In this document: positions 21,946-35,600 of the stretch, in pieces
How positions within the stretch are numbered: the stretch's first letter is position 1
Layout of the letters: the number at the start of each line of letters is the position of its first letter
Assembly: GCF_002999335.1 (NCBI RefSeq)
Contig: NW_020312089.1
Span: forward strand, 41,659 to 105,658
DNA length: 64,000 bases
DNA from: Cyclospora cayetanensis
Taxonomy: Eukaryota > Apicomplexa > Conoidasida > Eucoccidiorida > Eimeriidae
Direction of reading: 5' to 3'
Notes under the pieces: generated by a model
Databases searched by the model: none
Seen by the model: only the letters and a program-made list of their open reading frames with translations
Told to the model about the DNA's origin: nothing
Made by a program: the position numbers and the translations under genes

Positions 21946-24900
21946 ATGGTGGTGTACGTACAGCCCGTTGCCCCACTTCCCATGCCTGCTGGCGGCCGCG
22001 TCTTTTTTTTCCCACGCTCGACGTGCCGAGGGTTCCTCAGTGGCGTTCGCGATGTTCACCACAGCTCTCACACCAGCCCCAGTCATTCGGTTAGCGTCAG
22101 CAGGAGTAAAGTGCATGATGGCACAAGTATCGGCAGCAGCATGCATAAGGCTTCGACGTGTGGAAGATTTCACGGATCCCATGGAACCAGGAGGCCCCGT
22201 ACTGCGCGTTCTACGCTGGCCGTTCTTGGCAGAGGCAGCGCTGTGGCAGCTACTGCTGTTGCCGTCGTGAGTGTAGCTGGATGGGCTGTGCAGCAGATGT
22301 TTCCGGAGCGATCTCGAACATGGCCTGTGCTGCGCTGTGCGAATGCGGCTGCTGCGCTTGCTGCCCTGAGCGTAGACTACAAATTGTTGGGTAAGGCGTT
22401 GCACGGTTGCTGCGAAAAGCGGGGGGAGGCTGAAACAGAAAAAATGAAGGCGCGTCTTTTGAGGCTTTCTGGCTCGAATTTAGCTGACAGTGCGAAAAGG
22501 GAGGGAGGCTGAAACAGAAAAAATAAAGGCGCGTCTTTTGGGGCTTTCTAGCTCGAATTTAGCTGAAGATCGTGTTCCTTTTTCTGTTCCGGCGTTGCCT
22601 CTCCATGTGCATCTCCTGTGCGGCTTTGGAGTAGAAAGAAAGCCCCTCACGGTAGCTTCGGTGCTGCCGTCTCTCGCTTTCCCTAGGTGCCTTGCTTGGC
22701 TAGCTAGCTAGCTGCTTGCCTTTGTTGAGTATTATGCTGGGGTCTTCTCCTTTTGGTGACTGTTATCTGATGGTGACGTGTTCGGATGCTGCATGCGTTT
22801 TCAGGATGGTGGGACATGCGTGCCTGCCACAGGAGGAGTGCGCGTCGCCTCGTGAAGCTGGCGGAAAGAAACCGTGGAGTGTACGTGAAGCTGGGTCAGC
22901 ATGCAAGTGCCATGGAATATCTGCTGCCGGTGGAGTACACCCAGCAGTTGCAGCAGCTGCAGCGCAACATGCCTCCTTCCTCTATGGCGCAAGTTGAGGA
23001 AGTCCTCAAACAGGAGCTCAAGCTCGACCGGCTGGATGCGGTATTTCAAGAATTCGAAGAGGCTCCTGTGGGTGCCGGTAGGCTTGCCCATATAGCTGGA
23101 CTTGCGACACACACACACACACACATGTGTATCCCCTTGGTTCTTCTTGCCTTCAAAAAGCGTGCTAATAGGGTCTCTTCTTCCGCAGCGTCTTTCCCTG
23201 CAAAGATGCCGCCCTTTGTGCTGCCTCTCCCTCGGTTGGCAATCCCATGTGTGAGGTGCTGGCTGCTGCTGCTGCTGCTCTGTTTTGAGAGTCCATGTGC
23301 TGCTCGAGTGGGTTCACGGAACTGTCTCTTCGTGCGGGATGAGGGCTTACGCCGTGCGGCAGAAGCCTTGCGGTCCGCTTGCGTGGAAGGGAGTCTTCTC
23401 AGTGCGTGCTACAGAGCAGCCTTGCCCGGGGAAGAAGCACATGGATCACACTGCAACTGCATGCATTGTGTTTCCTGCGTGTGGACAGCCTCACTAGCTC
23501 AGGTACACTACGCAGTGCTGACAAACGGCGAGCCCGTTGCTGTCAAAGTGCAACACGCGGATGTGCGGGCGCTCGCCGAGGCAGACACCCGAGTTGTAGA
23601 GATCCTCACAAAGGTGGCGTCCAGGATCTTTCCAGAAGTCAGGTGATATGCTGCAGGCGCATGCAAGCCGCGATGACTTCTTACATCGCGCGTAGCAGTG
23701 GTGTGACTGCTGTTGGTGTTAGATTCACTGCGCCTGCGAGCAGATGGGACCGAGGACAGGACATATGCACACATACACATATACATACATACATATACAC
23801 ATATACATACATACATACATACATAGATACATAGACACATACATACATACATACATACATCCATACATACATACAGAGAGAGACAGGGGTGTAGGGAGAG
23901 ACAGGAGGGCACTGAAAAAACACGAAGAGGAGGAGCAATTAGACTTGGTTTGAGATGTTAATGTTTTTTGGTCCAGGGTTGCACGTGGGGTTCTTTACAT
24001 ACATGGGGGGTGAAGACAGGAGGTCCAGTGTATACGACACGCATATGCGTATACCAAAGCATCACGCAGGGTGACAGGCAGTGAATATATTTCTTGATCG
24101 CCTTAGCTTTCGCGCAGCCTTGTGGGAAGCGTTTGGCTATTGCGAGGGGGTCCATTGAGTATACCGTCCTGTTGGCTTCTCCGGTGTTTCATCCCGTTTA
24201 CGAATTTTTTCCCTCAGAGGGCCAGTGGCGAGCAGAGGCACGCAGCTGCAAGTCTGACGCGCCTTTCTGCATGCGTGCAGGTTCGAGTGGCTTGTCGAGT
24301 TGCTTCGGGAAAACCTTCCGGCTGAGCTGGATTTTAGGAAGGAGGCGGCAAATGCTCGGAGGTGCCGCCTGCTATTGCAGGAAGGTTCTTCTACCTTTGA
24401 ATTCTCGCTGCCCCGAGCATCAGTGGTCCGCTCAGTGCTCACCCAACTTGCAGCTTGGGCAGTATCTCGTCTGTGGCTTTTGGATCCGCAAAAGGATGCC
24501 TCCAAGGAGAAGACTGGAAAAGTGCCGCCGAAGGGTAAAGGCTCTACCCGAGCGGTGTTATTCTCTTCTCCAGACGCTGAGTCGCACGCAACGGCATCAC
24601 TGCAAAGCCACCAGAGGCCCCTTTCACCCACCGCCGAAACGCAGCATCCGGAAGGCGCTACCCCACAAGCTCCCGTCTCGCATTACGAGGTGGAGTTGTA
24701 CGTTCCCCGCGTCTACAACAACTTGACAACCTCCAGAGTACTGGTGATGGAGCGCTGCGAAGGGGTCCCTGTAGACGACCTCCGAGGTCTTGTGGCGCAA
24801 GGTACGGGGAAAGTTGCAGCAACGCGGGGATGGTGGTGATCTTGCCTCTCTTGAGCGCACAAAACCTCTCGGAAAAAAGCATTCGAGGTATGTGACGGGG

Positions 24901-26376
24901 TGCTGCCCGCCCCCTGCCTTGTTGCGTTTGCAGGAATACATCCACTGGCAGTCTCGGCTGCCTTGTCTGAGCTCTACGGTCGATTGATCTTCGACCTTGG
25001 ATTTGTGCATGCTGACCCGCATCCTGGGAACGTCATTGTGCATCTTGAAGGGTGCCCCCTTCAGAACAAGGACGCTGAACAACAGCGGCGATCACTGCGG
25101 CTTTTGCTGCCCTCCCTCACCAGGGGGGGGGCATCAGCTTTCTCGCAAAATATAAACTCGAGGCCAGCGGAGACTAGGAAGCGTCTGCGTCTAAGCCTGC
25201 TGGACCACGGCTTGTACTGCTCGCTCACACACCCCTTCAGGCGCACCTACGCCCGCTTATGGCTGGCCATGCAGCGGGGAGACATTGGAGCCGTGACAGC
25301 TTGCGCCAATGAGTTTGGCGTTAGCAAACTGGCGGGCTTGCTGGCCGTTATTCTCAGCTTAAGGAGCGAGGAGAGGTGCGCATTTTTAACTCCTCGTCAG
25401 AAGGACCCCGATTTGCCAGACTGCCTTGCCGAAAACACCCTGTATTCTGTGGTGTGCATTTATTCTGCAGTATCAATTCAGGCCTGCAGCTTTCGCGGAA
25501 GTCACCCGAGTAAGGTTCTTTTCCCTGTTCCTGGCACTCTCTCAGCAACAAGTCTCTGTCGATTTCGACCTCAAACTTTTACACGAGCGCCTCCGCTGTG
25601 CACGTCCAATATGAGCAGAGAAGCTGAACTGTTGCGGAGATCCTTTTCCGCATATTTTTCCCGCATCACGAACGTCCTGCAAGAGGTTCCACACGAGCTT
25701 ATTCTCCTCATCAAGACCAATGACCTGGTCAGCCTTGCTGCATCTCCTTGTTCACGATAGGCCAACACGTACACCTGTACTTAGTCGTGTTAGATATCCC
25801 AGGCTATTTGCATTATATACACAAGTATTTATGTATTCATCCACGGCAGCACCGAAACCAGCGGCTCCTGATGGGTTTGCTGCAGCTGAGGGCCATACAA
25901 GTGCGACTAGGCATCGACGAGGCGCTCGTCCTTGTGCCGTTATTGCACCGCGCAACAAACTTCGTTGGCACATCCGAACTGCAAGAACTTGAACGGCTCC
26001 ATGTACCTATTCTTCAGGTTTGGCTGCCATCGCTATTCTAGAACTGCGCGCCTAAGCTCATCATAGGGTGTCACGCCAATAGTTCGCGCCTGAACGCAGC
26101 CGTGTACATGCTCTGGCAGTACGAAGGGGAGGGTTGAGACGGCGCGATTTTGGCAGCCACACACACTCAGTAAAGCTCTCTGTAACTTGGACGGTAGATG
26201 ATGCACCAGATGTTGGTTCTCACATGCTGTCTGCACAGGTTCTTCTTGCACGGTGGCGGCTATGGAGCACTACAGTGCGTTGGCGATGGGCTCAGCAGCT
26301 TCTGGAGGTGCGATCCATGAACTGGGCTTCCTCCGCGGACATCGCTGCAATTGACCGTCTCTGTGGCTTGTTTTAG
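21946..26376 (+). CDS. ABC1/ADCK (UbiB) family atypical protein kinase
   Basis: Eight exons agree in phase: 21946-22390, 22805-23077, 23489-23642, 24281-24801, 24934-25375, 25619-25727, 25886-26017, 26239-26376 (about 737 residues). The N-terminus is basic with a hydrophobic patch near AVAVVSVAGWAV, compatible with organelle import. Family motifs in order: GVYVKLGQHAS (the KxGQ extension), ASLAQVH (alanine-rich loop in place of a glycine-rich loop), VAVKVQH (ATP-binding lysine), ELDFRKEAAN (ExD-type motif), VMERCEGVPV (hinge), HADPHPGNV (catalytic loop) and LLDHGLY (DFG equivalent). Members support ubiquinone synthesis and lipid homeostasis in mitochondria or plastids. About 110 low-complexity residues are inserted between the ExD motif and the hinge. 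The join into exons 6 and 7 was chosen by phase and family pattern. Confidence 0.88.
22411..22569 (+). repeat. Two-copy 80-bp tandem repeat in intron 1 of the ABC1-kinase gene
   Basis: Units 22411-22490 and 22491-22569 both begin TGCGAAAAG and share AGGCTGAAACAG, GGCGCGTCTTTTG and GCTCGAATTTAGCTGA, with only a few differences. The copy lies just after the first exon and is not coding. Confidence 0.9.
23764..23876. repeat. (ACAT)n microsatellite in an intron
   Basis: Tandem ACAT units with a few ATAG variants between exons 3 and 4 of the ABC1-kinase gene. A shorter (AC)n lies at 23108-23126 in the preceding intron. Confidence 0.9.
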
Positions 26377-29300
26377 CGGGAGATGAAAGCTTTGTGAACT
26401 CAGATTTTATGGGTTTGAGGCGATGAATCTAGCCGTCTCATCGTCTCCAGCCTGCAAGCCAGTGGCCAGTGAATGGGTCATCAAATGAGACAAACCGAAT
26501 TCTAGCTGCGTAATTGCTATCAAACGTGCGTATCTTATGGTGGAAAGACGCTATGTTTCTTATGAGCACCCCACAAATGTTCTCATCGAACGTAACACTC
26601 GAGAGTGTACCGCCACGATAAGCCACCTCAGTGCCATTGCATCCTACAGAGAATAAGGCGTAGGGGAGTGGTGCCAGGCAGAGATCTACGTATAATACTA
26701 CTGTTCAAAACCTCTTTAATTAGCTGTTTCTTGTATGGTACTATTTAGCGTGAAGGCGCTAACAAAACTGCACTACTACGTAACTATCGTGCAAGGCAGA
26801 GGGTGCAAAGAGAGCCAAACTAGCGGGTTCGTTTTCTTGCACTCTCGTCCATACAGGCATTACATGAAATGAGCTGGAATGCATTCCGGGCAGCTGTGAA
26901 GACTCTAGTTTTTGAGTGGTTCCCGAATTTGTAAGCGAGACCTTTAAGGGTCCCCATTATTTTTTAAAAGGATCCGTCATTAGACCTGTATTCGTGAAGT
27001 TTCCTTATGCTCAATTCTTGGAGAATAGCGAACACACTGCATCACTTTCTATTCTCAAGTGGTAACAGCCATTTCTGGGCAATACTCTGAAAACACGAGA
27101 ACAGGAAATGTAAGAGCAATGGCTGAGTGGCATACAATCCACTACACGCACTAGGGAAGCTTACATGTACGAGAATTGTACACGTTTCGGCAGCTAGTGT
27201 CCACTTAGCGCTCTCTCCTTGTATGCTTGGGACCTCATTATCGCCAAGGAGCTTTGGGGATCTGTATTATCGCGTTATCCTGGAACAAGCATCAACAGAC
27301 CATTTTGTGCACAAACACTTCTTTCCTACTCACATTGCAATTAGGCGTGCCCCTTTTGATTGTGACTCACGAAACCAGTGCCCGTTATGCTGCGACCTTT
27401 CGCTTGGCCAGTGAGTAGCGCAGCAAAAACCACCTATCAGTTCGGTGAAGGCTGTGCCGCTGAACGATTGCTGGACTTCAAAGTGTTTCTTCAGTGGTGA
27501 TGTTGCCTTCTACATGCTCCCCAAACTCCTAAAACAGACTTTATATGGAGCCAGGTGTGTTATGCGAGGTCAGGGATCATTTTGAGGAGCTGACTATCTA
27601 GCACGAGAACAAAAGGCTGGGACTGACACGTGTGTCAAGCTGAGACGCCTTACACATAGTACTTAGATGACGACGATAGAGGGGCAAAGGCAGCACAGCG
27701 CTCAATAAGTACAGGTGGCTCCATATTCATGCTACTCGGTAGGCGCCAACGAACCTTATTTACTCAATCTCATCCAGGAAACAATGGCTGTCACCACCAC
27801 AGAACACCTCGAAATTCTAAAAATTTACGCTGCTTTCTAAGCGCTGCGACTTTTGTGGTTGCTAGGTCGGAAAGGTTGTTTCTCTTCACAATTTTCTCCA
27901 CTCCGCTGTCGGCCACGGCATCGGCGCAGTTTCTGTATTTTTGTAGTAGGCTTATAGGCTGGCATATCCCTCTCTAAGGCTTCATAAAAGGAACCTGTTT
28001 GCCTTTTATAATGCTAAATATAGACTGTGGACTCCCTTGTCATAAAAACGAGCTCACCATGCGCACGGGCTTTGGGTGTTTTCTAGTGCACGTAAATTTC
28101 GCCGCTTTAGGAATTATGCATGATAGAGTCTCTAACCCACAACTATATGAGTATGCTTCGTATTGAGAAGCAGGAAAAAGATGCTTTCTTGTATGATATT
28201 TATCCTGTATTGTTCTGCATGACAGCCTCACTGCTTAAAAACCGCCAGCGTAAGCTACCGATCTAGAGGCTCAACTTGGATTTTATTACTTAAAGGCACT
28301 CTTCATCTGAGACTTGTGACTCGGCTACAGGCAGTGGATTTCCAAGTAATCTTATGTAGCTGGGGAGACCCCCTCGGAGACTGGTGTACATATAATGTAT
28401 GCAGACGTAGGCAACACACTGTTGGGCCCTGCCTGCATAGGTGAAATTCATGTACTACATGGCGAACATGCTTACAGTGTAGGCACGTTGTCACCTGTAA
28501 ATAAAGTACACAACCAAGTGCACGTTATGCACGCCATCACTGGAAGCAGAGCTGCAACGCGTGGATGCACGAATACATTGAACCCGCTTTTCTTACATTG
28601 GCTGCATGCCGCCATGATATGCTTGTCCGCTTTTGCCGGTGACAAAACAGCAAGGAACGTGCCATATGTTAGCTTTAGCCCACAGAAAACACCCTACGAC
28701 CTGGAATCCGTTTCCCTTTCCGACACATCATGTGTGTATATATTCAGAGGCACGAAATGGAGTTCAGGGTGTGTGTCCAATGTAATGCTATCGGCATGCA
28801 AATGCCGTGAAATAAAGACTGTGCCAGTGGTGCACGAATACCCAGTAAACCTAGTTGCGAGGAACTTTTGGTTGGCCTCAGCTTCATGGGTTTGCATTTT
28901 CTCTGATCTCCACGAGAAGCAACTACATGAGCCCGCATCTGTCCTGTTGTAGTAAGTGACGCTGTGGCTGAGAGTCTTATGTCCAAAAGGAACCACTAGT
29001 AGATGTTTGTGTGAGGTGCATTGGAAAAACTTAGCAAGGCGTAGAGTAGATGCGTTACCACCCCGATTGTAGCTGCTTATCAAGCATTGCCGTTGCGCTG
29101 TGATTTCCCCATAGTCTTAACTGAGTGATATTTATATCCAAGGTGCCTTAAGGTCACTGCAGTTTTACCACCTAGTAAAATCAAGTGCGCCCCTAGAATG
29201 GGGTCGACCTTCTGCATGCCGTAACAGAGACGCTTTTTGATTTGCCTCGTTTCGCTTATTAGAAGCGAATGCATTTCCCTTACTCAGCTAACGTATTAGT

Positions 29301-32300
29301 CTGTTTTCTGCATCATGAAGCTTTGCCTTGCTCAAAAACTTGTTCGGGGTACCCACATTTCCGCATCTGTTACTACCAACTTGCAGCAGATCCAGCAGCG
29401 GGATCTCCCCGCTTCGATGCATAGAAGTGGCAGCACTGTGAAACAAACACGCTAGTTTTTGAGCTATTGTGGTAGGGAGAGGCTCATGAACTGATATCCA
29501 GCTGGCATGGTCCAAGGAAGCCACTGCACGGGATCTCCTACATAAGTTTGCATAGTCCGAAGCCCCCACTCCGTCCTTCAGTGAGCATTCAAAGACGCAT
29601 GCATGCTTTCTATTGCGAGCTATAGGTAGGCACTTTCTATCAAAGCTAGTTGCATTTGCTTTGGCTGCGCATACATGCTATTTGTCGCAGTACTGGCTCA
29701 TTATGGTAAGAACCAATGCTGCTTGCCTTTGCGTTGTAGGTTGCTAAACGTAACTAGCTGTGAATGTCAGGACTGCTTAGAATGTGCAGCGATGCGCAGC
29801 CTGGCTGGCCCTCTTCCATCAGCAAAAGCCTTGAGCGTGTAGGGCAGGGAGAAAAAATGCTCTTTTGTAGAGCACTCAATAGCCTTCTTCTGATTTCAAT
29901 AAAAAATTAGGCACAAAGCGGCTTTCTACGGAGAGTTGCGTTACATTAGTGGAATTCGCTTTAGGTGTGCTGGGTGTATACATGCGTGCTCAGGCAAGCG
30001 CTCTGTTCAGGCTTGAAAGGGTGTGTAGCCAACCATGTACTTGGAGTATCCTATGTACTTTTAGCCAGTCAGGCTTCTCATTAAGCTAGGAAAAAGGCAA
30101 GCTTTGCATTTTAGGATCCACATGTTGTTTGGCTATGCCCGAATAAAGTCATGTAGTAACTTTACGAGAATCTTCGTGTCGGTCACCCATGTTCCTGTCA
30201 TCATTCTGTCTGGTTGCACCTGAAGAGCCGTTGCACACAATGAGATGTCTCTCTTGCCAAGTCTAGCACTCTGCCCCAGGGAGATACGATGTTCCTGACC
30301 GTTCTCCTCTGATGCACATCGTGGTGCTCACTTCCTCTCAACTATCGCATACACACTTTCCTGATCATGGATACTATCGCGGCTTCTAGATTAATCCTTC
30401 CAGTAGTTCACACATTGAGAGGCATTCGACGGGACACAGCTTATTTTGACAGTCTCGTCCTTGCATATTCATCAGTCGTTTGTATGTGCTATACGTGATC
30501 TGGTATTGCCTCAATGTAGTTGACTTGAGACTGTTGCAGGGATCATCCTGTTACTGTGGGCTCTTATTATTTTTGATATCAGGAGGTATACATTTTAAAG
30601 GTTCTTGCTTTGGGTTCTTTCGGACTGTAACTTGTCAACCGCAGAGGTCGTTCTTCGTTTTTCACTGCATTTTCTGTGGCTCTGATAGATCTTACTAAGT
30701 TTAACAGGCCTTGCCGAGCTTCCTCCATTTAGCTCTTTTGCACCCCGAGCAAGTTTTCACCACTCTGACAAAGAAGACGTTGAGTTTCTCTGTAATTCCT
30801 TGATATTTCCTACTCGGAAAGCACTTGAGCTGATGGGGTAGTGCTGGTGAGGTGCTACCGACCTTGGCAAGGCAGGCTTGCTGGCTTCCACATGGCAGTA
30901 TTCCCGTCTAATAGATCCTAAGATCAGGGGACCGCTGTCTAAGATCAGCCCTTGTTGGGGGTTTTACGAGGGTCAGAATGTGTCAACAGTTGCCGAATAT
31001 GGCTGTTCAGAAGTTCACTGACCCCAAATTTATCTCAACACTTATCACTACCGTGTACAACCGTAAAGAAGGTTATTTGTTTCCCGTCGAGTTTGTAACA
31101 CCATGAACTCTCTTGCTCTTTATTTAGCGCTCACGAGTGAAATGTGCCGGTAGTGAATAACTCTATTGGGTCCCTATAAACCTTGCGTGTTCTACTGTGT
31201 CTGTGGTGATGCCTGGAAGAGGTATACTCCTACAAGGTTGTCACTTTTTAGGAATGGGTGATGAGTAGTTGGGCTGCGCCAAAGTAAACCATGCAATGCT
31301 CTAAGCTCAGCGTGTTTGAAGAAAATCCGAAGGTTCCACATATGCCAGTCGATGAATCTGAGTCAAGACGATAAGGAGCATCCTCTATTTATTGTTGAGG
31401 AAGTTAATGCATACCGACGCATTTTCAGCCGCCAAAGCCTTTGTAGCCTTCTACCAAAGATCCGAAGGCAGCTTTTGAGAGTTAGAATCAAGGAGGAAAC
31501 AACACAGTTCAAGAGAATCTTAGTTGTCTGCCTGTCAAGTCATGAGAAATATTGTTTCGATGCCGTGTGTGCGACATTTTCTAGGGTTGGACGCAGCTGA
31601 GAGAGGGGATGAACCGCCTGCTGCTGGGCTAAACATTTACATAGTGCCAAGCGTCTCTAGCGCCGTCCCTACGTCTGCTTTTGTGGGGAATTAATCACTT
31701 AGTTGAGGCGGATGTAGGCTTCCGTGTGTGCCACTGTTACAGCATAGGAATGGCTGATCCACATAGGGGATGCATGCTTACAATGCTGGACTGTTGCCCG
31801 CCCAACACTGCGAAGAGCACAATACGTTGCACGCACGACCAGCTGACCTTGCTTGCACTGTTAGAGGGCGAATAGTGTAGCTCAGGAAGGTATTAAAAGG
31901 CGAGAAAGCCCCACAAGCTCACTCGCACCATGAATACACACGTGAAGGCTAAGTGGTCAGTCTCAGGTGTACCAGCTTGTACTCCAGCTTGCTGCTGCAA
32001 AGGCTCCGCATTGCTTATGAAGCGAGATACTTGATTTTCCTAGACAGAAGCGCCACAAAGGCAGACGTCGGTGGTTTCGAAGCATAACGCAAACGGGTAA
32101 ATTAGTTTTCTCTTTCGCATCGGGGGTAGCTGAGAGTAGGAGCCGTCGTTGGTTACAGGGTCCGATACTTGTGGCGCCCCCCACCATGTCTCTAGAATCC
32201 ACACAGATTGCTTCTTTAACAGGAAATCAAGTAAGAGAGACTGTTTGACGCTTTGAAAACGGGGAAATGGCGAAGACGCTTTTGTTTTCTTTTTTCAGAG

Positions 32301-32611
32301 CTCCGCCTGCGGCCGACACACCCCCAACCCCAGCAACACTGGGGACTCATGTGTAGGCCCCGAAGCATACGACTTGACAGAAGGGGTTGCGTTCCCTTCG
32401 CAGTCTTCTGCCTTATAAACCACTACGATTGCATACGATGTACCTCAGCACGCTTATTATCCGGTCCCGAGCGCCAAAAACGAGCATAGGAGGCGGAGGC
32501 GAGAATTCCAAGAACATCTCCAACTGTGGCTTGTTTTGGATACCCCTGTTTCTGCTCCTCTGAGGCCGTACATGTAGCTTAGCTCCGCTGCATTTGGCTG
32601 TTTCGAGGTGA
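26377..32611. other. Large gene-free stretch
   Basis: No exon chain or domain was recognised over about 6.2 kb. The longest frame is 28395-28952 (+, 185 codons); it shows no family motif and no splice signals linking it onward. The stretch from about 29.6 to 31.3 kb is visibly AT-richer than the gene regions. It could hold a non-coding RNA or a fast-evolving gene, which I cannot tell from the sequence. Confidence 0.45.
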
Positions 32612-35600
32612 ATGCTTCTTCTAAGCTGTGTGGCCCTGCTCGTCTTCCGAGGACTCCCCGCCCACTCCATAGCGTCTGCTGTATCTGCGCGCGCAATACC
32701 TACATTTCTGCACGCTCACAGACCCCCGCTCTGCCCTCCTACCAGCACGTTCCTCCGCCATTACGTTGCTGTTGCCTTCCAGCAACCTCCAGGTGGGTCC
32801 TGTGTGATTCCCTTGAAGCAAAGACAGCAGCCATACCGCCTTCACGAGAAAATGACGATTATCAAAGCAACAGGGCTTGACGGAGAGTCTAAATTGAAAG
32901 GCGCTAAAACCGAGATAGCTGCCGAACCTGCTCCAGCAAAGAGGAAGCATAAAGGTGAGCGTGTGGTAAGACTTCAGGTATGCAAGCCGTTCGTTCTTGT
33001 AGCAACGGATCTCTCCACTTTTTTGAATTTCTTGATGAATTGGAGCTGCAGAATCTTATCCCTGTGTAGAGTGTTGACCTTTCCGAGGCTGCGCAGAGAC
33101 TCCAGTGAAGGTGGAGGAGAAGGCCAAAGACGAGGAGCTGATGCGTGAGGCCCAGAGCAGCAGCGAAGCCGATAAAGCAACCAAAGGGGCAGCAAAAGAA
33201 GACGTGGAAAAGAGCACTTCTCCTGCAAAAAAGAAACGGGCTGCTCCCAAGGCTCGGGCCAAGGTTGCTTGTGGGAAAAAGAATTCAGCCGCGGGAGGCG
33301 CGCCACAGGGCCTCCTAAAGCCTGACGAAGAGTTTGCTGCTCTGGCAGCACTGGCACTGAAGAGCCGGAAGTTTGTAGGGGCACACATTTCGGCAGCAGG
33401 AGGAGTTCAGAACGCCCTCGTCAGTTGCTTCAACGTGAAGGGTAAGAGGCGTTTTCTCGGCTGCTTCTGCGTGCTTTTGACGTACAGGGCGCTGTTGGTT
33501 AGCACTGTATTGAACGCCAGAGCATGTCAGAGGAATCGTTTGGAATAAAGTTCAGCATCTGAAGTTTTGTGCTTGGCAACGCACAGTAATAGGCCTCTTT
33601 GTGTGGGGTGTACAGCTCATGCTTCAGGATGTAGAATTTGCGGTCTTCTTTGTTTGTTTGACCGCGTGCAGGGCAAGCCTTCGCCCTGTTTCTGAAGTGC
33701 CAGAGGAAATGGGTATCTCCTCCTCTGGTGAGACACACCTGCTGGGAAAGGTGTAGCTCTAAGCACTAGAAGAGCTGAGGGTCCTGCAACACGTCATAGA
33801 GGGACTCACAAGGCCTTAAACGTTGCCTATGTTTTTGGCGTTATTCAAGTGTTTGCATTCAGGCTGAGTCGGCCATTAGCGGCTTTAAGGAGCGATGTGA
33901 TCAGCTGGAGATGGACAAGTCCATGCAAGTGCTACCTCACGGCAGCTATCTTATTAATGTTGCCAATCCCGGTAAGGCCTTCTACGATTCTACTTGCTGT
34001 CTTTTTAACAACTCTTGGTGCACTGGATATGCGGAGCTGTACTTATTGCTATATATATGTATATATATGTATATATTTAGGGGCGTGTGAGAGCGTTTTT
34101 CAACAACTTTGAGGGACCTCTTGAACCGTTTCAAGTAATTGAAGCAGCTTCGTCTCGTTTTGGGGGGTCGGTCTCAAAACGACTGCATACATACCCTAGA
34201 AGGTTTTGCGTGTTTCTTCTGGCGGGTGGTGGCATGCAGACAAGACGAAGCAAGAGAATGCTTACAATGCCCTTCTGGACGATTTGCAGCGTTGTGAAGC
34301 ACTGGGCATAAAACTGTACAACATCCATCCAGGTGTGCTTCGCGGCGTTGAGGCTGCACTGATTGCACTCTCCCCTGCGCCGCAATTGCCGTGTTGTAAA
34401 GTAATGTCTAATGTCCGTATGCAGGATTCTGCCTCTTTGCGATGTGGCTTTGCTGAACTGTTTTGGCCGCCGTGTAGCGCCATACAGTTTGAGCAGAAAA
34501 TACGACGTTGTCGCACGCATGCGGACCCTGCCGCTCTCTCGCTCCATAGGCAAACGACTCGCCCCTCACAGTGCCTTGTACTTTCAGCCGTCGACCACAG
34601 TTTGTGAATGTGTGAATGCGGGGCCTGCATGCGAGCAGAGCCTCGCGTTGCAGATCACAGCATCCCGACGGTCCAGGGTGTTTTGTGTTTTCAGGATCCA
34701 CCGTAGGGGAATGTACCAAGGAAGAAGGCATTCGCAACATCGCTGTACGGCCGATTCCACACTTGCAGAGCCTCGAGGGCCTGAACTCTTGAGCAGTGCT
34801 GCTGTTCCGCATTGGGATAAAAAAAGCCTGTGTCTTCTTAAGTGGTGTAGCCGTCCGCCGTTCTCTGCAGAGGGCTTGTCGCGGCGTGCAGCGTCGCTGC
34901 ACGCTTGATGCGACACTTAAGGGGCATCAAGGGCTTTAAGCGCTTTGAGCAGTGCTGTTTTGATGCGGGTAAAACCGTCAGCTTTGCGCTTGCGACTGGC
35001 CTCAGGCAGCAGTGAACAGGGCCCACAGAGACACAGCTTTCGTAGTTGTGGTCTTGGAAAATATGGCGGGACAAAAGAATGTCGTTGGCAGCAAATTCGA
35101 GGACCTGCGAGATATCATCAATCTGGTTGAGAACAAGGAGCGAGTAGGCTATATTCAAGCAGCTCGATAGCCGTGGCGTCGATGCCAGTTGGTACCACGG
35201 ATGCTGGGCTGGCTCATTGCCTGCTGTTGTTTCTCAGGTGGGAGTCTGTCTCGATACGTGCCATCTCTTTGCGGCAGGTACGGGGATTCTTCCGCAGTGC
35301 CCCTATGTGCTTCTTGCTGCTTCGAGCGCATGCGCAGAGGTGCAGTATGTGCACAACGAACAGATTTGCACAACCAACAGGATAGAAACAACGTTGATTC
35401 GAGCTTATTCGGGCGACGGGGGTCTCCCCGGAGTTTCCTACATGTATTTATACATACACGGAAAGATGCACCGATGCGTATGCATATAGAGGTATATTTT
35501 GATTTGCCTGTGGCAGTGCATGAGGATTATGAGAGTCTGCTGTCATACGGCATTCGGCACGATTAGGCAAAACAAGTGCTTTGGATCTGTGGCGTTGTGG

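Noticed and set aside
21478..22404. Long minus-strand frame of 308 codons with His/Thr repeats
   Set aside because: It is the opposite strand of the first exon of the ABC1-kinase gene and a (TGTATG)n microsatellite; the repeats create the open frame.
23681..23938. Cys/Tyr/Val-rich minus-strand frame
   Set aside because: It is a translation of the (ACAT)n microsatellite.
28395..28952. Possible single-exon gene of 185 codons
   Set aside because: No domain, no favourable context and no related block elsewhere; length alone is not enough.
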